DNA of 9,397 bases from Saprospiraceae bacterium (lineage in GTDB: Bacteria; Bacteroidota; Bacteroidia; Chitinophagales; Saprospiraceae), in the NCBI GenBank assembly GCA_020630895.1, contig JAHDII010000087.1:1-9397 (forward strand). Direction: 5' to 3'. Of this stretch, positions 1 to 6,313 are shown one piece after another. The position numbers were made by a program, and so were the translations under genes. The notes beneath the pieces are model-generated. The model had not been told where the DNA came from, did not search any database, and worked only from the letters and a program-made list of their open reading frames with translations. Position 1 is the first letter of the stretch, and each line of letters begins with the position of its first letter.

Positions 1-10
1 ATTTAAAGTA

Positions 11-307
11 ATGCCAAAAGGAGATGGTTTTTTATTGCAACTCAAAGGATATATTAGGGATAATGAAACAGGTGCATTTTCATGGCAATATGGAGGTAAA
101 CATTATATAAGTTCTTTTGCTATTAAAGATGAAATTGTCAATAAAGTTTGGAAGGCCTGTTTTGATTTTGTGATTCATGAGGCAAGGGAGGCATTTTATT
201 ATAAGAAACAAACTATTTATCATCCTCACTTTTTAGTGGATGAATTAGCTACCTTTGTAGAACAATCGCAGCATGCGAAACGTAAGGATATAAGATTGGT
301 ACATTAA
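11..307 (+). CDS. Hypothetical protein, 98 aa (possibly partial at its N-terminus)
   Basis: I do not recognise this protein. It is a soluble-looking chain with no signal peptide or membrane segment. The first half is rich in glycine and aromatic residues (around GAFSWQYGGKHY, residues 21-32); the second half looks helical and contains EAREAFYYKK and HPHFLVDEL (about residues 57-79). The frame stays open to the left edge of the window (F-K-V before the Met), so the ATG at 11 may be internal to a longer gene. Alternatively, a TAA at 4-6 in another frame could end an upstream gene four bases before this ATG, which would fit a true start. It ends 15 bp before nadE on the same strand, so the two are probably co-transcribed. 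No function is proposed. Confidence 0.6.
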   Translation: MPKGDGFLLQLKGYIRDNETGAFSWQYGGKHYISSFAIKDEIVNKVWKACFDFVIHEAREAFYYKKQTIYHPHFLVDELATFVEQSQHAKRKDIRLVH

Positions 308-322
308 ATTATATAAAAGAAG

Positions 323-1960
323 ATGAAAATTGCAATTGCACAGCTCAATTATCATATTGGCAATTTTGAAGGAAATCTAAAAAAGATGCTTCAAGCAGTA
401 GAAGAAGCAAAAATCAAAGGAGCAGATATGATTGTTTTTGGAGAACTATCTACTTGTGGTTATCCTCCTAGAGATTTTTTAGAGTTTGATGATTTTATCT
501 CTAAAAGCGAAGCGTCTATTCAAGAACTTCTTAAAGCATCTAAAAATATTGCGATAGTTGTAGGATCTCCTACTAGAAATCCAGTCATTGAAGGGAAAGA
601 TTTATACAATTCTGCTCTTTTTTTGTATGATGAAAAAATTCAGCATACCCAACATAAAGCTTTATTACCTACTTATGATATTTTTGATGAATACAGATAT
701 TTTGAACCTGCAACAGAATTTAATGTTGTAGAGTTTAAGGGTAAAAAAATTGCTTTAACGGTTTGTGAAGATATTTGGAATGTAGGGAATGAAAATCCAT
801 TATATGTCACTTGTCCTTTAGATGAGTTACAAGGACAAAATCCTGATTTTGTAGTTAATTTATCTGCTTCGCCTTTTAATTATCGCCATGCAAATACAAG
901 AATTCATGTTTTAAAAGCTAATGTAGAACGTTATGGTTTACCTATGTTTTATGTCAATCATTCTGGGGCTCAAACAGAAGTCATTTTTGATGGTGGTTCC
1001 TTAGTCATTAGTCCTGATGGAAATATTTTTGATGAATTACCCTATTTTAAAGAATTAGTCAAAGTCTATGATTTAGATGAGGTCAATAAGGGTGGGGTGC
1101 ATCGAGTACAACCTAAAGATAAAATTGCTTTAATACATGATGCGATAGTAACAGGAATTAAAGATTATTTTGGAAAATTAGGATTTAAAAAAGCTATTTT
1201 AGGATTATCAGGAGGAATTGATTCAGCGGTTACAGCAGCTTTAGCTGCAAGGGCTTTAGGACCAGAAAATGTATTGAATGTTTTAATGCCTTCTGAATTT
1301 TCTTCAGGACATTCTGTTTCAGATGCAGAACAATTGGCTCAAAATTTTGGAATGCCTTATAAAATTATTCCTATTAAAAATATTTATGATTCTTTCATGG
1401 GAGCTTTATCTCCTCACTTTGAGGGGCGTCCATTTAATGTTACAGAAGAAAATTTACAAGCCCGAAGTAGGGGAGTTATCTTAATGGGATTGTCTAATAA
1501 ATTTGGACATATTTTATTAAATACTTCTAATAAAAGTGAAATGGCAGTAGGTTATGGAACGCTTTATGGAGATATGTGTGGTGGTTTATCGGTTATTGGC
1601 GATGTATATAAAATGGATGTGTATGCCCTTGCAAGATATATCAATAAAGATGGAGAGCTCATTCCTGAAAATACTATTGTAAAACCTCCTTCCGCAGAAT
1701 TACGTCCAGGACAAAAAGATTCTGATTCATTACCTGATTACGAAATTTTAGATGAAGTACTTTTTGAATATATTGAGAATTGTCAAGGACCTAAGGAAAT
1801 TATAGCAAAGGGATTTGATGAAAAACTAGTTGCTAGAGTTTTGAGATTAGTAAATATTAATGAATTTAAAAGATACCAAACGGCACCTGTTCTTAGGGTA
1901 TCATCAAAGGCTTTTGGAATGGGTAGAAGAATGCCTATTGTTGGAAAATATTTGAGTTAA
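323..1960 (+). CDS. nadE: Glutamine-dependent NAD+ synthetase
   Basis: This cytoplasmic enzyme makes NAD+ from deamido-NAD+ (nicotinate adenine dinucleotide), ATP and glutamine, the last step of NAD biosynthesis. Residues 1 to about 250 are a nitrilase/CN-hydrolase glutaminase domain with the expected Glu-Lys-Cys triad: E41 in FGELSTCGYPP, K112 in HKALLPTYD and C148 in TVCEDIW. Residues from about 265 to 545 are the synthetase domain, with the ATP pyrophosphatase P-loop SGGIDS at 296-301, the conserved TSNKSEMAVGYGTLYGD (401-417), and a lysine/arginine-rich C-terminal region (FKRYQTAP, 515-522). At 545 aa it matches the usual length of the bacterial two-domain form and appears intact. The start is preceded by A/G-rich sequence (AAAAGAAG). 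It lies between the 98-aa ORF (15 bp) and the epimerase gene (11 bp), so an operon is likely. Confidence 0.96.
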   Translation: MKIAIAQLNYHIGNFEGNLKKMLQAVEEAKIKGADMIVFGELSTCGYPPRDFLEFDDFISKSEASIQELLKASKNIAIVVGSPTRNPVIEGKDLYNSALFLYDEKIQHTQHKALLPTYDIFDEYRYFEPATEFNVVEFKGKKIALTVCEDIWNVGNENPLYVTCPLDELQGQNPDFVVNLSASPFNYRHANTRIHVLKANVERYGLPMFYVNHSGAQTEVIFDGGSLVISPDGNIFDELPYFKELVKVYDLDEVNKGGVHRVQPKDKIALIHDAIVTGIKDYFGKLGFKKAILGLSGGIDSAVTAALAARALGPENVLNVLMPSEFSSGHSVSDAEQLAQNFGMPYKIIPIKNIYDSFMGALSPHFEGRPFNVTEENLQARSRGVILMGLSNKFGHILLNTSNKSEMAVGYGTLYGDMCGGLSVIGDVYKMDVYALARYINKDGELIPENTIVKPPSAELRPGQKDSDSLPDYEILDEVLFEYIENCQGPKEIIAKGFDEKLVARVLRLVNINEFKRYQTAPVLRVSSKAFGMGRRMPIVGKYLS

Positions 1961-1971
1961 AATATTATAAA

Positions 1972-2397
1972 ATGAAAAAGATAGAACATATTGGTATTGC
2001 TGTAAAAGACTTAGAAAAAAGCAATGAATTATTTGCTGCTTTGCTTGGAGAAGAACATTATAAAATAGAGGAAGTCGTTTCTGAATTTGTAAAAACTTCT
2101 TTTTTTAAAGTAGGTGAAAATAAAATTGAATTATTAGAAGCCACTTCTGAGCAAAGTGCTATCGCTAAATTTATTGAGAAAAAGGGAGAAGGAATACATC
2201 ATATTGCCTTTGATGTAGAAGACATTGAAGCAGAAATGTTGCGATTAAAAAATTTAGGTTTTCGATTATTAAATGAAACACCTAAAAAAGGAGCAGATAA
2301 TAAATTAGTTTGTTTTATTCATCCTAAAAGTGCTAATGGTGTCCTTGTAGAACTGTGCCAAGAAATTAAAACACTACAAGAGTGTGAAGGGAAATAA
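1972..2397 (+). CDS. mce: Methylmalonyl-CoA epimerase
   Basis: This glyoxalase/VOC-fold metalloenzyme interconverts (S)- and (R)-methylmalonyl-CoA, linking propionyl-CoA metabolism to methylmalonyl-CoA mutase and succinyl-CoA. The 141-aa chain has two VOC half-repeats. The first opens with IEHIGIAVKDLEKS (H6 as probable metal ligand) and the second with GIHHIAFDVEDIEAEM (H76/H77). The segment NGVLVELCQ carries E127, the expected ligand or base near the C-terminus, and E53 in KIELLE sits in the matching strand of the first half. Length and motif order fit the family, so the name is firm within the VOC superfamily. It follows nadE by 11 bp and is probably the last gene of that transcript, because a hairpin-forming site starts immediately after its stop. 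Confidence 0.92.
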   Translation: MKKIEHIGIAVKDLEKSNELFAALLGEEHYKIEEVVSEFVKTSFFKVGENKIELLEATSEQSAIAKFIEKKGEGIHHIAFDVEDIEAEMLRLKNLGFRLLNETPKKGADNKLVCFIHPKSANGVLVELCQEIKTLQECEGK

Positions 2398-2403
2398 TAT
2401 GAG

Positions 2404-2456
2404 TAACGTAAGATGTAGTTGTTTAAATTTAAACAATACATATATTAGACGTTGTA
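2404..2456. repeat. Left hairpin site: imperfect inverted repeat around an 18-bp palindrome
   Basis: The centre, 2419-2436, is the perfect palindrome TTGTTTAAATTTAAACAA. Outside it, ATGTA (2413-2417) pairs with TACAT (2437-2441), leaving G2418 as a single unpaired base. After an asymmetric unpaired stretch (2410-2412 against 2442-2448), AACGT (2405-2409) pairs with ACGTT (2449-2453). Both half-sites resemble the site at 3165-3214: 13 of 15 bases for 2404-2418 against 3195-3209, and 16 of 20 for 2441-2460 against 3171-3190. It may simply be the terminator of the nadE-mce transcript, although no clear U-tract follows it. Confidence 0.7.
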
Positions 2457-2482
2457 AGTAATAAACAAATATAAGAATAGAA

Positions 2483-2791
2483 ATGAGAATATTAAAAATT
2501 ATAGGAATACTTGTCATAATTTACTTTCTCTCTTTGTTCTTTTTAGCTGGAGTTGGTCTATCAAATAATAGAACAGAAATACTTTTAGCATTTGGAGAAG
2601 GGCTGATGTTTTTTATTAAGAACATCTTAGGATTTCCTCTAAACCTTGTTAATCCTGAATATCCTTTTTTAATAGATCACACAGGTAAAATGATTGAATC
2701 TAATTCAAATCCAATTGTGCTGATTGTGATAAACGCTAGCCTTCAAGTGGCAATAATTTATTGGGTATTGAAAATGGTAAAAAAATCTTAA
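2483..2791 (+). CDS. Small hypothetical membrane protein, 102 aa
   Basis: Not recognised. It has an N-terminal hydrophobic segment at about residues 4-26, a moderately hydrophobic stretch at about 33-50, a polar loop with NPEYPFLIDHTGKMIESNSN (57-76), and a second strong membrane segment at about 77-97 ending in KMVKKS. The lysine-rich tail suggests a cytoplasmic C-terminus by the positive-inside rule, which is inference. There are no cysteines and no lipobox. It lies 85 bp after mce, beyond the left hairpin site, so it may not belong to the nadE-mce transcript; I see no TAnnTTTG promoter box before it. Its hydrophobic pattern and freedom from stops make a real gene more likely than a chance ORF. 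Confidence 0.6.
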   Translation: MRILKIIGILVIIYFLSLFFLAGVGLSNNRTEILLAFGEGLMFFIKNILGFPLNLVNPEYPFLIDHTGKMIESNSNPIVLIVINASLQVAIIYWVLKMVKKS

Positions 2792-2829
2792 AAGCATGAA
2801 AATACAATTTAATCAATTTGCAATAGTTA

Positions 2830-2919
2830 ATGAAAAAGTCTGAAAAGAAAAAAACGATTCTAATTGATCCAAGTGTAAGCGATTTTTTATGGATAAATAG
2901 AATCACTAAAAATGATTAA
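2830..2919 (+). CDS. Possible 29-aa small protein overlapping the next start
   Basis: This short ORF encodes a lysine-rich start (MKKSEKKKT) followed by ILIDPSVSDFLWINRITKND. Its last 8 bases, ATGATTAA, contain the ATG of the next gene, an arrangement that would allow translational coupling. A 15-aa ORF in another frame, starting at 2796, overlaps its beginning, so the stretch 2796-2919 could instead be the remains of a frameshifted gene. There is no family match and no clear ribosome binding site. It is listed because it occupies the otherwise empty gap between the two small membrane genes. Confidence 0.25.
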   Translation: MKKSEKKKTILIDPSVSDFLWINRITKND

Positions 2920-3157
2920 AATTATGATTGAGATAATTATCGAAATGATAACTTATATTTTTGTGGAAATAATATTTCAAAAATTTATTTTAGGATTTTT
3001 TAGGGTAATACAATTAATTGGATTGCTTCTTTTAAAATTGATAACTTTGAATAATAAACCCATTGATAAATTGAAAGAAAAATATGAAGATTCAAGTAAA
3101 CCTTATCTTCTTGGATTTGGATTTGTGATAGGAATAGTTTATATCATAGTAAATTAA
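2912..3157 (+). CDS. Small hypothetical membrane protein, 81 aa
   Basis: No named family is assigned. The chain is mostly hydrophobic, with probable membrane segments at about residues 5-23, 25-46 and 64-80, and one charged linker (NNKPIDKLKEKYEDSSKP, 47-64) before a final hydrophobic segment starting YLLGFGF. From memory, short proteins with a similar KEKY-DSSKP-LGFG linker occur in other Bacteroidota, but I cannot check this here. A second in-frame ATG lies at codon 5 (2924), so the start is uncertain by four residues; the first ATG overlaps the stop region of the 29-aa ORF. The stop is followed within 8 bp by the 20-bp inverted repeat, which probably ends the transcript. Confidence 0.6.
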   Translation: MIKIMIEIIIEMITYIFVEIIFQKFILGFFRVIQLIGLLLLKLITLNNKPIDKLKEKYEDSSKPYLLGFGFVIGIVYIIVN

Positions 3158-3164
3158 AAAAAAC

Positions 3165-3214
3165 ATTACCTACATCAGACGTTATAAGTGTGCCTAACGT
3201 CTGATGTAGGTAAT
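3165..3214. terminator. Perfect 20-bp inverted repeat, likely bidirectional terminator
   Basis: The left arm ATTACCTACATCAGACGTTA (3165-3184) and right arm TAACGTCTGATGTAGGTAAT (3195-3214) are exact reverse complements around the 10-base loop TAAGTGTGCC. It sits between two convergent genes. For the - strand gene the hairpin is followed by a run of Ts (the complement of AAAAAAAA at 3156-3163), a good intrinsic terminator. On the + strand the tract after the stem is weak (AAATTTTT from 3216). The arms are much less AT-rich than the surroundings and share sequence with the site at 2404-2456, so the element may be a repeat or recombination site as well as a terminator. Confidence 0.75.
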
Positions 3215-3220
3215 AAATTT

Positions 3221-4915
3221 TTACCATTTTGAATCATCTACATTATTCAAATAATCTTGAATAATTTCTACTACGGAAGCTACACAACCATCTTCAAAAG
3301 GAGAACGCAAATTAGCAAATTTTACTAATTCTAAGAAAGAACGACTTCCTCCTTCTTTACATAATTTTACATAATCATTCCAAGCATCTTCATGATTCAT
3401 TTGGTCTTTTTTCCAAAATTGAAAAGCACATACTTGAGCTAAAGTATAATCAATATAGTAGAAAGGCATTTCAAAAATATGCCCTTGTTGTAACCAAAAA
3501 CGACCTCTATTTAAAAAGTCATTATCTCCATGATTTTTATATGGCATATACTTTTTTTCTATAGATGCCCATACAGCATTTCTTTCTTCAGGTGTCATTT
3601 CTGGATTTTCATATACTTTATGTTGAAATTCATCCACACTTACACCATAAGGAAGAAAAGAAATACTTCCTGCTAAATGACTAAATTTATATTTATCAAC
3701 ATCTTCTTCAAAAAATAAATGCATCCAAGGCCAAGTAAAAAATTCCATACTCATAGAATGAATTTCACAAGCCTCATAAGTGGGCCAATGATATTCCATT
3801 ACCTCCATATTTCTACTTTCATATACCTGAAAAGCATGTCCTGCTTCATGAGTCAAAACATCAATATCATGGCTGGTACCATTGAAATTAGAAAATATAT
3901 ATGGCGATTTATATTTTTTAATAAAAGTACAATATCCTCCTGTTGCTTTTCCATCTTTAGATACTAAATCCATAAGGCCTGTATCATTCATATAAGAGAA
4001 AAATTCATGAGTTTCAGGAGATAATTCTTTATACATTGTTTTGGCATGATTCACGATCCACTCAGGAGAACCTTTAGGAGCAGCATTTCCTGTTTTAAAC
4101 TTAAAAGGTTCATCATAATAATAGAAATTATCAATTCCTAAACGCTTTTTCTGACGATTTTTTAAGCCATTAGCAATAGGAACAACATCTTCTAAAATTT
4201 GTTTTCTATAATTGGCTACATCAGCAGCATTATAATCTGAACGAAGCATTCTAGCATAGCCCAATTCTATAAAATTTTTATACCCTAGTTTTTGAGCAAT
4301 ACGAGTTCTTACCTTTACTAGCTTATCATAAATTTCTTCAATAGCATCTGCATTTTCAGAATAAAATTTATACTTAGCATCAAAAGATTCTTTTCTAATG
4401 GTTCTATCTGGATCATTATGAAACTTTATAATACTAGATAAATTATATGTTTTTCCTCTAAATTCAATGTTTGCTTTCGCCTTGATTTTAGTATAATCAC
4501 TCCTCAATTTATTTTCTTCTTGAAGATCTTCTAAAATACTAGGTTCAAAAGTTTTGGTACTTAAATCAGCAATAGAAAACAATAATTCTCCTTTTTGAGA
4601 TTCTAATTCTTTTCTATAAGGAGAAGCTAATAATGCTTTATAATATTCTGTTACGACCTCCTGATACTTTGGAGAATTCAAATCAAAATATTCATTTTCT
4701 TTTTCATAAAATTCATCTTTAGTATTTACGGTATGACGAATACTACAAATATTATGCATCGAATCAAACTCGCTTCTTAATTCTTCAATTTGATCCATCA
4801 ATTGGCTTTGTACTTCAGTACTTTTAGCTTCACGAAATTGTTGAATTAATACTTTAATTTGTTCTGATAATGTTTCTATATCTGGTCGGGTATATTGATA
4901 ATCATCAAATTTCAT
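3221..4915 (-). CDS. M3 family oligoendopeptidase (PepF/M3-like zinc metallopeptidase)
   Basis: This is a cytoplasmic zinc peptidase that cleaves short peptides; the exact substrate range cannot be read from sequence. The gluzincin motif HEAGH lies at residues 356-360 (zinc ligands H356 and H360, catalytic E357). The probable third ligand is E384 in YEACEIHSMSMEFF, 24 residues further on, close to the roughly 25 seen in thimet-type M3 enzymes. Downstream, HIFEMPFYYIDYTLAQ (479-494) carries the aromatic cluster typical of this M3 group. The N-terminal 200 residues are helical, as expected for the lid region. At 564 aa the length fits and no lesion is visible; there is no signal peptide. The start is the ATG complementary to 4913-4915, 76-84 bp from the inferred transcription start. 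It is convergent with the small membrane gene at 2912 and divergent from the hydrolase at 5057. Confidence 0.93.
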   Translation of the reverse strand: MKFDDYQYTRPDIETLSEQIKVLIQQFREAKSTEVQSQLMDQIEELRSEFDSMHNICSIRHTVNTKDEFYEKENEYFDLNSPKYQEVVTEYYKALLASPYRKELESQKGELLFSIADLSTKTFEPSILEDLQEENKLRSDYTKIKAKANIEFRGKTYNLSSIIKFHNDPDRTIRKESFDAKYKFYSENADAIEEIYDKLVKVRTRIAQKLGYKNFIELGYARMLRSDYNAADVANYRKQILEDVVPIANGLKNRQKKRLGIDNFYYYDEPFKFKTGNAAPKGSPEWIVNHAKTMYKELSPETHEFFSYMNDTGLMDLVSKDGKATGGYCTFIKKYKSPYIFSNFNGTSHDIDVLTHEAGHAFQVYESRNMEVMEYHWPTYEACEIHSMSMEFFTWPWMHLFFEEDVDKYKFSHLAGSISFLPYGVSVDEFQHKVYENPEMTPEERNAVWASIEKKYMPYKNHGDNDFLNRGRFWLQQGHIFEMPFYYIDYTLAQVCAFQFWKKDQMNHEDAWNDYVKLCKEGGSRSFLELVKFANLRSPFEDGCVASVVEIIQDYLNNVDDSKW

Positions 4916-4954
4916 TACTAAGTTATTTTAAAGTTGTATTAAAAATTAATTTAC

Positions 4955-4990
4955 TTGTTTAAAAGTATCTTAAACAAATGATTACTTTTG
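4955..4990 (+). promoter_or_regulatory. Candidate promoter for the membrane hydrolase operon
   Basis: TACTTTTG at 4983-4990 is an exact match to the Bacteroidota -7 consensus TAnnTTTG. The nearest upstream TTG is at 4955-4957, leaving a 25-base spacer, a little longer than usual, so the -33 assignment is weak. Transcription would start near 4997, giving a leader of about 60 bases before the ATG at 5057. Confidence 0.45.
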
Positions 4991-4998
4991 TAACTTGC

Positions 4999-5026
4999 CA
5001 AAGGTAATGAAAATATTTTCATTCAA
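4999..5026 (-). promoter_or_regulatory. Candidate promoter for the oligoendopeptidase gene
   Basis: Read on the - strand, TTG (complement of 5024-5026) is followed after 17 bases by TACCTTTG (complement of 4999-5006), a good match to the Bacteroidota TTG / TAnnTTTG arrangement. Transcription would start near 4992 and give a leader of roughly 75-80 bases. The start point falls just beside the -7 box of the opposing promoter, so the two promoters probably cannot be occupied at once. The spacer is almost exactly filled by an 18-bp palindrome. Confidence 0.55.
5006..5023. promoter_or_regulatory. 18-bp perfect palindrome, possible operator
   Basis: AATGAAAATATTTTCATT is perfectly self-complementary and lies between the -33 and -7 elements of the predicted oligoendopeptidase promoter. 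That position suits a dimeric repressor site. It is very AT-rich, so a chance palindrome is possible, and no regulator gene is visible in the window. Confidence 0.35.
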
Positions 5027-5056
5027 CATATTAAGAAAGCCATAATATAAAATTTA

Positions 5057-6313
5057 ATGGATTCATTATCCCAAATTGTTTTAGGTGCAGCAACAGGAGA
5101 GCTTGTACTAGGAAAAAAACTTGGAAATCGTGCTTTAGTTCTAGGAGCAATTGGAGGAACAATACCTGATTTAGATGTTGTCTCTAATTTTTTTATGAAT
5201 GAAATTAACTCATTAGATTTTCATAGAGGAATTTCTCACAGCATTTTATTTACAGTTGTAGTTCCTTTTTTATTAGGAGGGATCATTCATTTATTCTATA
5301 AAAAAGAAATTCAGCAAAATAAATGGTATAGGATTATTATTACAAGTATTATTACAATATTATCACTATCCTTTATTGTTCCTACTGCTTTGGCAGCATA
5401 CAAAACCAACACTTTTTGGGCTTTAGGACTTCTATTAGGTTTATTTTTAATTATATTTTTGCCCTTTTTTAATTATGCTAGAAAAACACCCAAAGAAATA
5501 GAAGCTCCTTCTTTTTGGAATGCTTACTGGTTTTTCTTTTTTATATTTTTAACACACATTGCATTAGATATGTGTACCACTTATGGCACACAAATATTGA
5601 TGCCTTTTTCCAATATGAGGTTTTCTTTTAACAATGTTTCTGTTGTAGATCCTCTTTATACGCTCCCATTTTTATGCTGCATTTTACTAGTTATCTTTTT
5701 TAAAAGAACAAATAGTATAAGACGTATTTTAACAGGATTAGGATTTTTAATCAGTACAGGATATTTAATTTGGGGTGTTTTTAATCATATAGAAGTGAAA
5801 GACACTTTTTCTACCACTTTAAATAAAAATGATGTTGAATATTCTCGTTTTATGGTGACTCCTACTATTTTTAATAATTTTTTATGGTCAGGAACAATAG
5901 AAAAAGATAGTTCTTATTTAATAGGAACGTATTCAAAATTTGATGCTCAACAAAAAATAACTTCATTCATAGAAGTTCCTAAAAATCATCATTTAATAAA
6001 AGGGCATGAAAATGATCATGATATTGAAATATTAAGACGATTTTCTGATAATTATTATACCATTCAATACAATACCGATTCTACAGAATTACATTTTATT
6101 GATTTACGTTGGGGAGCTTTGGATCAAATTTCTGCAATAGATGCACCAGATCGTTTTCCTCTCTATTTTATATTAGAACAAAATAGTGGAGAATTAAAAG
6201 CAAAGCCTAAAGGAGGAGATCCTTTTACTTTTATAGTTGACTTAGGAAATAAATACACCTTTGAAAAAGTATTCGTTAGTTATTGGAATAGAATTTTTGG
6301 ATATTGGCAATGA
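5057..6313 (+). CDS. YdjM-type membrane-bound metal-dependent hydrolase
   Basis: This belongs to the YdjM / LexA-binding inner-membrane metal-dependent hydrolase family; the substrate is unknown. The N-terminus MDSLSQIVLGAATGEL is typical, and the putative metal ligands are all present: D38 and D40 in IPDLD, H56 and H61 in FHRGISHS, and H167/D171 in THIALDMCTTYG. About six or seven hydrophobic segments lie between residues 62 and 243 (roughly 62-82, 92-114, 119-138, 155-171, 201-216, 224-242). The last 175 residues (about 245-418) form a polar domain, rich in beta-strand-like stretches, which probably faces one side of the membrane. At 418 aa it is longer than the minimal YdjM domain because of this extension. 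Its stop overlaps the next gene's start, so the two are likely co-expressed. Confidence 0.85.
   Translation: MDSLSQIVLGAATGELVLGKKLGNRALVLGAIGGTIPDLDVVSNFFMNEINSLDFHRGISHSILFTVVVPFLLGGIIHLFYKKEIQQNKWYRIIITSIITILSLSFIVPTALAAYKTNTFWALGLLLGLFLIIFLPFFNYARKTPKEIEAPSFWNAYWFFFFIFLTHIALDMCTTYGTQILMPFSNMRFSFNNVSVVDPLYTLPFLCCILLVIFFKRTNSIRRILTGLGFLISTGYLIWGVFNHIEVKDTFSTTLNKNDVEYSRFMVTPTIFNNFLWSGTIEKDSSYLIGTYSKFDAQQKITSFIEVPKNHHLIKGHENDHDIEILRRFSDNYYTIQYNTDSTELHFIDLRWGALDQISAIDAPDRFPLYFILEQNSGELKAKPKGGDPFTFIVDLGNKYTFEKVFVSYWNRIFGYWQ

Noticed and set aside
2399..2461. A 20-codon ORF (MSNVRCSCLNLNNTYIRRCK) immediately after the mce stop
   Set aside because: It coincides with the hairpin site 2404-2456, so its sequence is fixed by the palindrome. 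There is no start signal of its own beyond the adjacent stop, and its composition is unlike a protein.
2399..3220. Classical insertion sequence or complete integron
   Set aside because: No transposase or integrase is encoded, no target-site duplication is evident, and the putative R boxes fit the attC consensus only in part. A cassette-like origin is therefore kept as a hypothesis only.
3719..3967. 82-aa ORF on the + strand
   Set aside because: It lies wholly inside the oligoendopeptidase gene on the other strand, over its HEAGH region, and is explained by antisense reading of that gene.
6304..6309. TTG start for the LRR-like protein, adding two residues
   Set aside because: The ATG at 6310 gives the usual ATGA overlap with the upstream stop and is the stronger initiation codon.
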